DNA of 64,000 nucleotides from Methanofollis formosanus (GTDB taxonomy: Archaea > Halobacteriota > Methanomicrobia > Methanomicrobiales > Methanofollaceae), in NCBI RefSeq assembly GCF_019633745.1, contig NZ_CP037968.1, positions 1,308,789 to 1,372,788 on the forward strand, read 5' to 3'. A program made the translations under genes and the position numbers. This document shows, piece by piece, positions 1 through 9,088 of this stretch. The notes under the pieces are model-generated. The model had not been told where the DNA came from. It saw only the letters and a list, made by a program, of their open reading frames with translations, and did no database searches. Position 1 is the stretch's first letter. Each line of letters starts with the position of its first letter.

Positions 1-2
1 TC

Positions 3-122
3 CACATCGGGAGATCGTTTACCGCCATCTACCTCATCCACACCGATACCGGTGAACCCTTCGTCGAGATCACCCACCTGATGACCATCGAACAGGCGCA
101 CAAACGATACGGGAGATTGTAA
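3..122 (+). CDS. C-terminal fragment of an unrecognised protein
   Basis: An open frame runs in from the left edge and stops at TAA 120-122, giving 39 residues that end in AHKRYGRL. The fragment reads like a compact alpha/beta domain with an alternating hydrophobic strand (FTAIYLI). The family cannot be named from so little. The gene begins outside the window, so start, length and operon context are unknown. It is followed by a repeat-filled gap and is convergent with the ribonucleotide reductase gene. Confidence 0.5.
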   Translation, partial: HIGRSFTAIYLIHTDTGEPFVEITHLMTIEQAHKRYGRL

Positions 123-393
123 AGAGGTTTCGGGATCTGAGGATTCGGTTCCACGACTTTGTGAAATATTCTTGATGACGGGCTCTGCGGGGGGCTGGCC
201 TCCCCCGGCGGGAGGATGAGGGAAGGTGTGATGATCAGCCGTGCCGCCCCTCAATTGTCGACTCTTCACCGCCATCTCGCACCGGGGCGTTGCCCCCCGG
301 ACCCCCACGGAACGAAGAGAGGTGGGGGCGGCGATGGATTAAGGTCTCCACCAGTTTTCCTGTCTTGAAAAAGAGCGATCAAGCGACGAGAAA

Positions 394-449
394 TGTTCAT
401 CCCATATGCTTGAGGCGTGCTCTCGCCTCATGCCCAATTTTACAAAGCC
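394..449 (+). repeat. Hairpin element copy 1
   Basis: Conserved left flank TTCATCCCATATGCT, then the 7-bp inverted repeat TGAGGCG (411-417) / CGCCTCA (424-430) around a 6-base loop, then right flank TGCCCAATTTTACAAAGCC. It lies 11 bases beyond the nrdJ stop codon, with its right flank facing the gene. Confidence 0.75.
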
Positions 450-458
450 AAAAAAAAA
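450..458 (-). terminator. T-run terminator after nrdJ
   Basis: Nine T on the minus strand, 2 bases after the stop, followed at once by the right flank of hairpin element copy 1. Confidence 0.5.
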
Positions 459-460
459 GA

Positions 461-3400
461 TCAGTTGCAACCGCTCCATCCGCAACTCTTGCAGATGCCC
501 TGGTTGCACCCCTCGCCGAAATCGAGTTCGGCCCCGCACTCGGGACAGAGGTTCTTCGTCTTGCCCGGCCCGCTGATCTCGGTGACCGTCCAGTTGTCGA
601 GGGTGGCGATCGTCTGCTTCGAGGCGGCGAGGTCGATGCACTTGCCGACGACGTCGGCACACGAGAGCCCCTCGGCCTCCGGGTTCTTGAGCGCGGCGAT
701 GCAGTTGACCTTCGCAAACTGCTTGACGAACTTCTGGTACGGCACCCCGTTCTGGAGACCGGTGGAGATGGACCGGCCGAGGGCGTTGGAGTTGGCCTCG
801 CACCCGCCGCTCCCGACCGTCCTGATGAAGACCTCCCAGGGTTTGCCGTCCAGGAGGTTGACGGTGATGTACAGCCGGCAGCACCCGGACTGGCAGAGAT
901 AGGTCTTGCCCGCGAGTTCTTTCGGCCGCGGGGCCGCCACCTTCACCTCCACCTCGACGGCAGGCGCCGGTTTCTTCTCCTTGAGGGCAAGGACCACGTC
1001 CTCGCGGCTGCCCGTCCGGTAGATGGTCATCCCCTTGAGCCCGCTCTTCCATGCCATCAGGACCGCCTCGGCGATCTCCTCGCGAGTGGCGGCGTTGGGC
1101 ATATTGATCGTCTTGGAGATGGAGGCATGGACGTGCTTCTGGAAGACCGCCTGCATCCGCACATGGTCGCGCCAGTCGATGTCGAGCGCCGTCCTGAAGA
1201 GGTGCCTGAACGATGCCGGGAGCCAGGCGACGTCGCGGACGGTGCCGGTCTCGTGGACGTGCTCGATCACCTCTTTCACCCGTGCTTCCTCCTCCTCGGC
1301 CGAGAAGCCCATCCCGCCGACGACCCGGCGGAGTTCGGCCTCGAAGATCGGGTGGAGGATCATGAACGTCTTGCCGACGGTGTTCTTGCGGGTGTAGGCG
1401 TAGGAGAAGACCGGTTCGATCCCGCTCGAACATCCGGCCAGGAGGGAGATGGTGCCGGTCGGGGCGATGGTGGTGAGCGCGGCGTTGCGCATCTCCGAGT
1501 CGCCCCAGACGCTCCCTTCGAACGCCGGGAAGGTGCCCTTCTCGCCGGCAAGCACGTGCGACTCCTCGATCGCCGTCTCGGTCACCAGGGCCATCACCTG
1601 CTCGCAGACCGCCCGGCCCTCGTCGGAGTCGTAGGGCATGCCGAGCATCAGGAGGGCGTCGTGGACGCCCATCAGCCCGAGCCCGATCTTCCGCGTCTTC
1701 CTGGTCGCCTCGCCGATCTGCGGGATCGGGAAAACGTTCTCGTCGATGACGGCGTCAAGGAACCGCACGGCCATCTTCGTCACCGTTTTCAGCCCGGCCT
1801 CGTCGATCGCTCCGTCCTTCACGTATTTCGCCAGGTTGATCGAGCCGAGGACGCAGGACTCGAAGGGGAGGAGCGGCTGTTCGCCGCAGTTGTGGGCCAC
1901 AAACCCGTTGGCGTCGAAGGCGTTCACGCCCGGCACCTGCACGTCGTAGACCGCCTCGGTACCGGCGGCGGCGACCGATGCGACGGTCGCAACATACCGT
2001 TCCCTCTTCAGGTTCCGGGCATACTTCGCGAGGAGTTCGTTCAGTCTTGCGGCCTTTGTCTCGTCCCTGAACCCGACACGCTCCCGGAAGGTGAGGAGGT
2101 TCTCGCCGCTGACGACCAGGTCGTATTGGCTCCTGACGGCGTACGACTTCAGACCGCCCCGGCCGTCAGGGAGAGGGCGATGGCCCGCCGCACGGCGGCG
2201 GTAGATCGTGCTCCTGATGCCCATACGGAGAAGCATCCGCTGGGCGGCGAGAAGGAGCGGGCGGCTGCTCTGGGAGAGCCTGACCGTGACGCCCTTCGCG
2301 GGCGTGCCCTGCACCGAGCCGTCGGCGTCGAAGAGGCCGGCAAGGAAGCCGCGGTACCCGGCCGAGGAAGCCTGCTCGATCGCCGGGGTGATGCCCTTGG
2401 CGCCGGGCGCCATCCCCATCGCCGTGGCGAGGTCGCGGACGGCCGAGAGTTTGAGCCTGAACTCGTCGCGCCCTTCCACCGGGAACCACCCGGAGAAGTC
2501 GGCGCGGTGGTCCAGCGTCCTGGCACAGGTTTCCGCATGGGCCATCACCGGGGTGGGAGCACCGGCGGCCGACCAGACCGAGAGGACGGCAGCGTCTTTC
2601 TTGAGCGTGCCGTCGCCGACGAGCATTCCGAGGAGGTAACCCTGCTCCTCGGTGAGGGCGCCGTCCCACGCGGCACATGCCCGGTGGTCGTGGAGGAGGA
2701 CGCGGTCGCCGGCGCAAAGGTCGCCGGCCCGCACCCATTCGGTCTCCATCCGGGAGCGGGTCATGGACTCGACCCGGCAGACCGGGTGGTCGGCGGTGAG
2801 GGCAAGTTGATACCCTTCGCCGGTGCAGAGGCGGAGCACCGCCTTTGCACCGGTCTGGAAGAACCCTTCGGGCCCGGAGGAGGCGGGCGTGCCGCAGACC
2901 ACGGCGTCGAACCGGCGCCCGATGAGGTCGGCGACCTGCCGCGGGCCTTCGGTGGTCATGATCCAGGTGTCGGCGGTGACGCACGGGTTCGTGGTCTCGA
3001 TGGTACCGAGGTGCGGGGCCGGGTTCGTCCGGTTGATCTCGTCGTAGAAGAGCACGCCGGGCTCGCCGTTCTTCCAGATGCCGTCGACGATCCCGTTCCA
3101 GATCTCGCCGACCGTGATCTCCTCGCCAGAGTAGGGATGGGTGATCCAGACCTTCTTGAACTGCTCAGACTCCACGAACTCCATGAACCGGTCGTTGACC
3201 ATCACCGAGATGTTGAAGTTCGAGAGTTCGCCCTCGACGTTCTTCGCATGGATGAACCGCATGATGTCGGGGTGCCAGACATTGAGGATGCCCATGTTCG
3301 CACCCCGCCGCCGGCCGCCCTGTTTGATGACGTCGGTGGCGGCGTTGAAGACTTTCATGAACGAGATGGGGCCCGAGGCCACGCCGTCGGTGGACTGGAC

Positions 3401-3742
3401 CGGGGCGCCTTCGGGACGGAGCCTGGAGAAGTTGTAGCCGGTGCCGCCACCGCTCTTGTGGATGAGCGCACCCCATTCGAGAGCATGGAAAATCTCGGGG
3501 ATGGAGTCGCCGACCGGGAGGGTGAAACAGGCCGAGAGCTGCCCGATCTCGGTGCCGGCGTTCATCAGGGTGGGAGAGTTGGGGAGAAAGGAGAGCGAGC
3601 GCATCGCCTCGAAAAATTCTTCGCGTTCGGCCTCGTCGCGGGCAAGGGCGGAGGCCACTCTCCTGCAGATGTCTTCAAAGGTTTTTTCACCCTTGCGGAG
3701 GTAACGGGCCGCAAGGATACTGTCAACTACTGAATCGGTCAT
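461..3742 (-). CDS. nrdJ: Adenosylcobalamin-dependent (class II) ribonucleotide reductase with intein
   Basis: Reduces ribonucleotides to deoxyribonucleotides using a B12-derived radical. The start is taken as the ATG at 3742 (MTDSVVDS), because the 30 upstream in-frame residues look non-coding. The precursor is 1093 residues, of which about 365 are an intein, leaving a 728-residue enzyme. The NPCGEQPL active-site motif is split by the intein. Visible family signatures are the N-terminal SPTLMNAG and SGGGTGYNFS segments, a late TSCPD-type domain (LCQSGCCRLYITVN), and a C-terminal zinc-ribbon-like tail with CxxC pairs ending in CGWSGCN. It is the last gene of a minus-strand run after nudC, from which it is separated by 90 bp. 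An oxygen-independent class II enzyme fits an anaerobic methanogen. Confidence 0.95.
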   Translation of the reverse strand: MTDSVVDSILAARYLRKGEKTFEDICRRVASALARDEAEREEFFEAMRSLSFLPNSPTLMNAGTEIGQLSACFTLPVGDSIPEIFHALEWGALIHKSGGGTGYNFSRLRPEGAPVQSTDGVASGPISFMKVFNAATDVIKQGGRRRGANMGILNVWHPDIMRFIHAKNVEGELSNFNISVMVNDRFMEFVESEQFKKVWITHPYSGEEITVGEIWNGIVDGIWKNGEPGVLFYDEINRTNPAPHLGTIETTNPCVTADTWIMTTEGPRQVADLIGRRFDAVVCGTPASSGPEGFFQTGAKAVLRLCTGEGYQLALTADHPVCRVESMTRSRMETEWVRAGDLCAGDRVLLHDHRACAAWDGALTEEQGYLLGMLVGDGTLKKDAAVLSVWSAAGAPTPVMAHAETCARTLDHRADFSGWFPVEGRDEFRLKLSAVRDLATAMGMAPGAKGITPAIEQASSAGYRGFLAGLFDADGSVQGTPAKGVTVRLSQSSRPLLLAAQRMLLRMGIRSTIYRRRAAGHRPLPDGRGGLKSYAVRSQYDLVVSGENLLTFRERVGFRDETKAARLNELLAKYARNLKRERYVATVASVAAAGTEAVYDVQVPGVNAFDANGFVAHNCGEQPLLPFESCVLGSINLAKYVKDGAIDEAGLKTVTKMAVRFLDAVIDENVFPIPQIGEATRKTRKIGLGLMGVHDALLMLGMPYDSDEGRAVCEQVMALVTETAIEESHVLAGEKGTFPAFEGSVWGDSEMRNAALTTIAPTGTISLLAGCSSGIEPVFSYAYTRKNTVGKTFMILHPIFEAELRRVVGGMGFSAEEEEARVKEVIEHVHETGTVRDVAWLPASFRHLFRTALDIDWRDHVRMQAVFQKHVHASISKTINMPNAATREEIAEAVLMAWKSGLKGMTIYRTGSREDVVLALKEKKPAPAVEVEVKVAAPRPKELAGKTYLCQSGCCRLYITVNLLDGKPWEVFIRTVGSGGCEANSNALGRSISTGLQNGVPYQKFVKQFAKVNCIAALKNPEAEGLSCADVVGKCIDLAASKQTIATLDNWTVTEISGPGKTKNLCPECGAELDFGEGCNQGICKSCGWSGCN
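1889..2983 (-). other. Intein inside nrdJ (about 365 residues, LAGLIDADG type)
   Basis: The insert begins with Cys (CVTADTW) directly after NP of the extein and ends with ...FVAHN before Cys-Gly-Glu-Gln. This gives the classic Cys1, terminal His-Asn and +1 Cys needed for splicing. Block-B-like TADHPVC is present. Two dodecapeptide-type motifs, LLGMLVGDG and FLAGLFDADG, indicate a LAGLIDADG homing endonuclease domain with both acidic residues kept. Removing it restores NP-CGEQPL, whose Cys is the thiyl-radical residue of the family. The +1 splicing nucleophile and the catalytic radical cysteine are therefore the same residue. The boundaries come from this reading and fit to the codon. Confidence 0.93.
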
Positions 3743-3832
3743 TGTGGTGCACCATAAAATACGAGTCGGAAACTGATCTCTAATCAGATCGGCGGGAGAG
3801 ATAATTATTCTCACCCGCAGATCGGCAGGCAC

Positions 3833-4651
3833 CTACTCAGAAGGATCGTCCTCCCTGAGATGACGCTGGATAAGTGCCCACGCGATGCTCATCCTGCCGG
3901 GAAGGTCGGGCAGGGCGTCGGGCGAGCACCAGCGCGCCTCCTCGACCTCCACGCCGTCGGGTCGCACCTCGCCGCCGGCGTACTCGGCGAAGAACCCGGC
4001 CATCAGGGAGTGGGGGAAAGGCCAGGGCTGGCTCCCGGCGTACCGGAGATGTGTGATGGAGACCCCGGTCTCCTCGGCGACCTCGCGGGCGGCGGCGTGT
4101 TCGAGGGTCTCGCCGGGCTCGACGAAACCGGCGATGAGGGAGAAGCGCCCCGGCGGGAAGCGGGGCGAGCGCACGAAGAGGACCTCGCGCCCGCGCCTGA
4201 CCAGGACGATCACCGCCGGGGTGAGCGTGGGGTAGACCACCCCGCCGCACCGGGGGCAGACCTTCGCCACCTCGCCCTCTTTCCAGACGGCGGGCTCGCC
4301 GCACCTCCCGCAGAAGCGCGTCGTCCCGTCGAAGTGGACCAGTTGCACGGCCCGGCCCGCGACGGCGAGGCTCTCCTCGTCCACCCGCCCGAAGAGGTCG
4401 CGCAACCGCTGCGGGGTGAGGCCGGGCGGGACGACCTCCGCCCGGAGGGCATAGAGGGGAGCGCCGTCGAGGGCGCCAAGCGGGATGGCGTTTGAGGGGT
4501 CGAGGCCGTCGGGGAGGGACCGGAGAAGCGGCGAGCCTCCGCCGTCGCAGAAGACCTCGCCGCCGCGGACGAGGACCCACCCGGACGGCGCGGCGGCCGG
4601 CGGATCGGAATGGAAGGCGAGGCGCTCTACGGCAAAGTGCGGCACGAGCAT
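3833..4651 (-). CDS. nudC: NADH pyrophosphatase-like Nudix hydrolase
   Basis: Hydrolyses NAD(H)-type pyrophosphates. The order is an N-terminal domain, a four-cysteine zinc ribbon (FCGRCGEP ... VCPRCGG), a Nudix box (GFVEPGETLEHAAAREVAEE) and the NudC-specific SQPWPFPHS motif. The length of about 272 residues is normal for NudC. Two starts are possible: ATG 4669, which overlaps the flavodoxin gene, and ATG 4651. I chose 4651 because GGTGA lies 8 bases upstream of it, while 4669 has its purine run too close. It sits between an Fe-S flavodoxin gene (4-base gap) and nrdJ, suggesting a shared redox-cofactor housekeeping transcript. In some organisms NudC enzymes also remove NAD caps from RNA; nothing here tests that. 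Confidence 0.9.
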   Translation of the reverse strand: MLVPHFAVERLAFHSDPPAAAPSGWVLVRGGEVFCDGGGSPLLRSLPDGLDPSNAIPLGALDGAPLYALRAEVVPPGLTPQRLRDLFGRVDEESLAVAGRAVQLVHFDGTTRFCGRCGEPAVWKEGEVAKVCPRCGGVVYPTLTPAVIVLVRRGREVLFVRSPRFPPGRFSLIAGFVEPGETLEHAAAREVAEETGVSITHLRYAGSQPWPFPHSLMAGFFAEYAGGEVRPDGVEVEEARWCSPDALPDLPGRMSIAWALIQRHLREDDPSE

Positions 4652-4655
4652 GCGT

Positions 4656-5237
4656 TCATTCACCGGCATGGACCTTCTTCAACAGCCAGGCCATGTTCTG
4701 GCCCAGGTTTTGCATCGTCTCCAGCCCTTCCGCGTCCTCCTCCACCTCGCCGGGGCCGAGGCCGATGCCCAGGTTCCAGTACGAGGACCCGACGGTGATC
4801 ATATTCGAGATCCCGAAGAGGTGGTTGATGGTGTCGAAGGCGTGGATCCCACCGGCGCGGCGGACGGCGACGACCGCCGCCCCGGGCTTGCGGGTGAAGA
4901 GCCCGCCGTTCGCGATGGAGACAAAACCGGCACGGTCGATGAGGGCCTTGGTCTCGGGTGAGACGTCGGCGAAGAAGGTGGGCGAGCCGATGATGATCCC
5001 GTCGGCCGCGGCCATCTTCGCGATGCACTCGTTGACGACATCGTTGTCGATGACGCACCGCCCATCCTTCTTCTCGAAACATTTCATGCATGCGGTACAG
5101 CCGTGGACGGGCTTGCCGCCGATATGCACGAGTTCAGTCTCGATACCTTCTTTCTCCAGTTCCAGCAGCACCTCCCTGAGGAGGCGGGCGGTGTTCCCGT
5201 CTTTGCGCGGGCTTCCGTTGAATGCAACGACTTTCAT
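4656..5237 (-). CDS. Flavodoxin-family (NADPH-dependent FMN reductase-like) protein with Cys motif
   Basis: A 193-residue single-domain flavoprotein. The N-terminal [15 protein letters not shown] is the FMN phosphate-binding loop of the family. [21 protein letters not shown] is the second flavin-contacting segment. Between them lies a compact cysteine cluster, [15 protein letters not shown] (Cx2Cx2Cx7C). This resembles the cluster-binding region of archaeal iron-sulfur flavoproteins (Isf), so an Fe-S centre is likely. The start is ATG 5237, with GAGAGG upstream. It lies 47 bases behind an Fe-S aldo/keto reductase gene and just before nudC. A role as an electron carrier or low-potential reductase is inferred; the substrate is unknown. 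Confidence 0.88.
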   Translation of the reverse strand: MKVVAFNGSPRKDGNTARLLREVLLELEKEGIETELVHIGGKPVHGCTACMKCFEKKDGRCVIDNDVVNECIAKMAAADGIIIGSPTFFADVSPETKALIDRAGFVSIANGGLFTRKPGAAVVAVRRAGGIHAFDTINHLFGISNMITVGSSYWNLGIGLGPGEVEEDAEGLETMQNLGQNMAWLLKKVHAGE

Positions 5238-5284
5238 GACGATCGTCCTCTCGTGTATTCGGGCGATATATCGTTTTGGTCGGG

Positions 5285-6415
5285 TTACGTTTCGAAGAGC
5301 GAGACGGCCTCCTTGAGCACATCGGGGATCTCGATCCCCTGCGGGCAGAGGGAGAGGCACATCCCGCATTCGGTGCACCACGAGGCCAGACCCCCCTCGC
5401 CGAGGAGCGAGCGGTAGAAGAACGCCGCATATCTGGGATCGTCGTACAGCGAGGCGTTGTTCACCTGGGCGAAGCACTCGGGGATGTTCACGCCGCACGG
5501 GCAGGGCATGCAGTACCGGCACCCGGTGCACGGGACGGCGAGCCGCGTCCGGTAGACCTCCCGCACGGCGTCGACGACCCCATGCTCTTCGGGCGAGAGC
5601 GCACCGGGCCGGACGGCCTCGGCGGCCGCGAGGTTCTCGTCGAGTTCGTCCATCGTCCCCATCCCCGAGAGGACGGTCGTCACCTCCGGGTGGTCGAAGA
5701 CCCAGGCAAGGCCCCACCCGGCGGGGCTCCGGCGCACCGGGGCGGCGGCAAAGATTTCTTCCACCTCTTCGGGCGGTTTCTGGGCGAGGAGGCCGCCGCG
5801 CAGGGGTTCCATCACGACGACGGCGATGCCTTTCTCTGCGGCGTACCGGATCCCCTCGGTCCCGGCCTGATAGTGTTCGTCCAGGTAGTTGTACTGCACC
5901 TGGCAGAGGTCCCAGGCGTACTCGTCGACGATCCGCTTGAAGGTCGAGAAGTCGTCGTGGAACGAGAACCCGGCGTACCGGATCCTCCCGTCGGCCTTCG
6001 CCTCCTCGAGGAAGGTGTCGACCTCGAGGTCCCAGAGTTTGTTCCACCGTCGGCGGGTGAGGGCGTGGACCAGGTAGGCGTCGAGGTGGTCGGTGCCGAG
6101 ACGGCGGAGTTGTTCGTCGAGGTAGCGGTCCATGTCCTCGCGGCTCTCCACCTTCCAGGAGGGGAGTTTGGTCGCGAGGAAGGCCCGCTCCCGGTAGCCG
6201 TCCTGAAGGGCGCGGCCGACGATCCCCTCGCTCTCGCCGTCGTGGTACGGCCAGGCGGTGTCGATGTAGGTGGCCCCGGCGTCGATGGCCGCCCGGATCA
6301 GGGCGACGGCCGCCGCTTCGTCGACCCGGCCCCCTGGCGTCTTCGGCAGGCGCATGCATCCCATGCCGAGGACAGGGAGAGGTTCTGATGATGATGGCAT
6401 CTCTCGATAGAGCAT
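5285..6415 (-). CDS. Aldo/keto reductase with C-terminal ferredoxin-like Fe-S domain
   Basis: A 376-residue protein. Residues about 1-280 form an aldo/keto reductase TIM barrel ([13 protein letters not shown] near the start, [12 protein letters not shown] with the catalytic-type Asp and Tyr). The C-terminal part has two cysteine clusters, [17 protein letters not shown] and [18 protein letters not shown], typical of the Fe-S subset found in anaerobes. ATG 6415 is chosen over the in-frame ATG 6424 because GGAG lies 9 bases before it. It is first in a four-gene minus-strand run. The natural substrate is unknown; electron input from ferredoxin or the neighbouring flavodoxin rather than NADPH alone is an inference. 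Confidence 0.9.
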   Translation of the reverse strand: MLYREMPSSSEPLPVLGMGCMRLPKTPGGRVDEAAAVALIRAAIDAGATYIDTAWPYHDGESEGIVGRALQDGYRERAFLATKLPSWKVESREDMDRYLDEQLRRLGTDHLDAYLVHALTRRRWNKLWDLEVDTFLEEAKADGRIRYAGFSFHDDFSTFKRIVDEYAWDLCQVQYNYLDEHYQAGTEGIRYAAEKGIAVVVMEPLRGGLLAQKPPEEVEEIFAAAPVRRSPAGWGLAWVFDHPEVTTVLSGMGTMDELDENLAAAEAVRPGALSPEEHGVVDAVREVYRTRLAVPCTGCRYCMPCPCGVNIPECFAQVNNASLYDDPRYAAFFYRSLLGEGGLASWCTECGMCLSLCPQGIEIPDVLKEAVSLFET

Positions 6416-7234
6416 CCTATTCATCTCCGTCGGCCAGAGCCTTTTTGTTGCCGGTTGTTGGCGCGGTCAGGTCGTCATGTCCCCCCTTTCAGGTGCCGTA
6501 CCGGCGGAGGGACCGGCAAGAAGATGGAGGAAGACGTGGCGATCAAACGTGCCGCCCTCAATCGTAGAATCGTTCCTGGAATCTCGCACCGGGGGGTTGC
6601 ACCTCCCTGACCACCCCCCGACGACGATAGCCAGGGGGCGGCGAAGTGAACACGATCCCCCCCGATTCTCCTCTCTTGAAAAAGAGCGATCAAGCGGCGA
6701 GAAATTTTCATCCCGTATGCTTGAGCCGGAGGTTCATGAAAAATTACCATGAAAATGATCCAGACGATCCTCTCTTCAGGTTTTCATGAGAGTTTGAACT
6801 CGTCATATCACGTTGAAGCCGATACGCAGAGGATAGAATATTCTTCTGATGGATCGGCCGCCCCCATCGACGAGATTTCCCTGCCATCTCGCACCGGGGG
6901 GAAACCCCCCGGACCCCCCACGACGAAGATAGATGGGGGCGGCGATGGAGCGAGGTATCAACCAGTTTTCCTGTCTTGAAAAGAGAGAGAGAGCAAGTGA
7001 CAAGAAATTTTCATCCCGTATGCTTGAGCCCAGGGCTCATGCCCAATTCTACAGAGCCCAAAAAATACGTACCTGTCTTTTGTGTGATGATCGGAATACT
7101 TCCCGGAATATTTTTCATAACAACGCCGGATACGTCGTCGATATTCCGATAAACCCTTCCATTGCAGAAAATTCCCAACCTATATGTAGAGGGAGGACAA
7201 TCTCCTCTCATCGGAGAAAAGGAGGGAAGATATC
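6416..7234. repeat. Divergent intergenic gap with two composite repeat elements
   Basis: No gene is seen. Two composites lie in tandem in the same orientation: a GC-rich body at about 6480-6703 followed by a truncated hairpin element at 6704-6739, then a longer body at about 6745-7007 followed by hairpin copy 3 at 7008-7057. The second body includes a module of about 150 bases starting near ATGATCCAGACGATCCTCTC that recurs at 57361 and, inverted, near 63700. From 7060 to 7234 is unique AT-richer DNA with a TATA-like CCTATATGTAG near 7180 and GGAGGG before the next gene. Confidence 0.7.
7008..7057 (+). repeat. Hairpin element copy 3
   Basis: Full-length copy: TTTCATCCCGTATGCT, then the inverted repeat TGAGCCC/GGGCTCA (7025-7039), then TGCCCAATTCTACAGAGCC and an A-run. 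The stem bases differ from copy 1 but still pair. A shorter copy with stem TGAGCC/GGTTCA lies at 6704-6739. Confidence 0.75.
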
Positions 7235-9088
7235 ATGGGAAACGGACACGAAAAAGATAAGATCGTCTTTGCAGCGACGATGGCCTCGACCTTCGAACCC
7301 GACTCGATGACCAACGACAAACTCGAGGCGGCGACGAAAGGGCACGGCTCTCTGGTCATTCCGGTCTACGCCGCGGCGAACTCCATCGCCGAAGACCTTT
7401 TCTGTTCGATCGCCGGGCCGGAGATGAGCCTGATGGGCCGCATGACCGTCGTGGACGCCGCCGCCGGCGAACTGCCCCTGGACATGGTCATCGAGAAAGC
7501 GGTGCGGGAGGCGATGAACGCCGGCGCCGAACCCGCGAACGCCGCCCTCATCGTGGCCTCGCTCGCGTATTTCTCGGGGTCGTGCGCCAGGTCCGGCGTC
7601 CCGCTCGGCAACCGGAAACTCGGCGCCATCGCACGGATCCACGCCGGAGCGGCACGGACGAGTGCGATCGCCCTCGTCACCGGCAAGTCCACCCACCGCA
7701 TCCAGGCGTTCCCGGCCTACATGGCCATCTACGAGGCGCTGGTCGAGAAAAAACTGACAAAAGTCGACGGCTCCGTCCTCCCCCCCTTCATCTCGGGCGG
7801 GACGATCTACGGCCACTCGGCCCTCGGCGAAGACTACAACATCCCAGAACTTGCCTACAACGCCGCAAAGGTCGGCACCGAGGCGATGATGAAGAGCATG
7901 GCCGGCGCGGGCATCACGCCGCTCGCCCTCTGGCCCGCCCTCATCGGGGCGGCGGTGACGATGGAGATCGTCCACCCCGACGCCATCCTCGGCGAGGAGT
8001 TCGGGAAGTTCGGCCGCGTCGACTCGTCGTACCTCGCGGGTAAGGGTGCGCGGGACGCCGCCGGTCTGCCTGAAAAACTGCATATCAGGGGTACGCACGA
8101 GGAGTACGACACCGCCAAGGTGCTCGGCGACTTCGGTCTGATCCTCAAGGACATCGGCGGGCCGTCGGTCATCGGGTCGATGGCGCTCTCTGAAATTTTC
8201 GCCGCCTTCGAGGAAGCCGCATCCATCGGCGCCGGGTTCTCGGGCGGACCGGTGAACCCGCCCCTCGGCCACCTCGAGGGCGACTGCGTCCCGGCCCTCA
8301 GGCTGCTCATGCAGCATCACGGCGACGTCTTCGCCGTCGCCGAAGCGATCCGCGACTACAAGATGAACGCCTTCATCGACCCCGAGATGGCGCTCTGCGG
8401 CCTCAACACCATCGCCAGAAAGGCCGAGCAGGTGACCCGCGGCAAGGTCACGAAGGCCTGCATCCTTGCCTCCGAAGGCGTGCGGGACCGCGCGATCTAC
8501 CGGCGGGCCGCCCATACCTACGACATCATCAAGGAGGGGAAGACCGTCGCCGACGCCACGCACATCCTCGACGAGGAGAGACTGGCCTATGTCGAGCGGC
8601 GGGGTTCGGCGATCCTCTCGGCGTTCACCGGCCGCGAGATCGCGTTGAAGTTCACCGCAATCAAGGCACACGGTCGCCGGACCGACAAATTCACCGCACG
8701 CTACTGGGGTTTTGACTCCAATGTCTCGTACGACGTCTCCATCGACGGGAAACCGTACCATGTCGAGAACCTCAGCGGAAAAGAGGTGCCGGCCTTCGCC
8801 CTGGAAGGGAAGAACCGGGACGATCCCGACTGGCCGGTCGCCCTCTTCTGCGGCTCCATCCTGACCCAGGAACTCCAGTACATCGGCCACACCATCATCA
8901 ACATCACCGTGCCCGCGGCGGTCGCCGCCCTCATCGGGATGGAGGCGAAGGACGCCGCGAAAGGGGCCGAGGACGGGGCCTTCCTGACCCGCGCCATCCC
9001 GGGCGCCGACGAGAAGGCCTTCGAGGTGGCAAAACTCGCACAGCGGGTGTACGCAAAGATCAACGAACCCTTCCCGCCCGCAGCATGA
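7235..9088 (+). CDS. Unrecognised 617-residue protein coupled to larC
   Basis: I do not recognise this family. It is a long, soluble, alanine- and glycine-rich protein with no signal peptide or clear membrane segment. Striking segments are SGSCARSGVPLGNRKLGAIA near residue 115, YGHSALGEDYN near 190, FISGGTIYGH, NPPLGHLEGD near 345, and a C-terminal CGSILTQELQYIGHT. It contains conserved-looking Cys, His, Asp and Glu residues compatible with a metal or cofactor enzyme. The start is ATG 7235 with GGAGGG 8 bases upstream. Its stop overlaps the larC start (ATGA), so the two are co-translated. LarC inserts nickel into the pincer nucleotide, so a role linked to that cofactor is a hypothesis. It shows no LarA-like motif that I can see. 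Confidence 0.85.
   Translation: MGNGHEKDKIVFAATMASTFEPDSMTNDKLEAATKGHGSLVIPVYAAANSIAEDLFCSIAGPEMSLMGRMTVVDAAAGELPLDMVIEKAVREAMNAGAEPANAALIVASLAYFSGSCARSGVPLGNRKLGAIARIHAGAARTSAIALVTGKSTHRIQAFPAYMAIYEALVEKKLTKVDGSVLPPFISGGTIYGHSALGEDYNIPELAYNAAKVGTEAMMKSMAGAGITPLALWPALIGAAVTMEIVHPDAILGEEFGKFGRVDSSYLAGKGARDAAGLPEKLHIRGTHEEYDTAKVLGDFGLILKDIGGPSVIGSMALSEIFAAFEEAASIGAGFSGGPVNPPLGHLEGDCVPALRLLMQHHGDVFAVAEAIRDYKMNAFIDPEMALCGLNTIARKAEQVTRGKVTKACILASEGVRDRAIYRRAAHTYDIIKEGKTVADATHILDEERLAYVERRGSAILSAFTGREIALKFTAIKAHGRRTDKFTARYWGFDSNVSYDVSIDGKPYHVENLSGKEVPAFALEGKNRDDPDWPVALFCGSILTQELQYIGHTIINITVPAAVAALIGMEAKDAAKGAEDGAFLTRAIPGADEKAFEVAKLAQRVYAKINEPFPPAA

Larger units (their letters stand above)
123..460. 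repeat. Non-coding gap with GC-rich repeat body and hairpin element
   Basis: No gene is seen here. From about 180 to 393 lies a GC-rich repeat body (landmarks CATCTCGCACCGGGG and GGGGGCGGCGATGG). It continues into the hairpin element at 394-449. The same composite recurs in many gaps of this window. A run of nine A at 450-458 (T on the minus strand) sits directly behind the stop codon of the ribonucleotide reductase gene and is a likely U-tract terminator for it. Confidence 0.7.

Noticed and set aside
3-122. Assigning the partial first gene to a toxin family such as BrnT
   Set aside because: Only 39 C-terminal residues are available and no diagnostic motif is present.
290-3733. An 1147-residue plus-strand open frame covering most of nrdJ
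   Set aside because: It is the antisense frame of a well-supported ribonucleotide reductase gene in GC-rich DNA; its translation is rich in Arg, Gly, Asp and Val with no domain.
4656-6359. A 567-residue minus-strand frame that ends as the flavodoxin
   Set aside because: Only the last 193 residues are protein-like; the upstream part is an out-of-frame shadow of the aldo/keto reductase gene.
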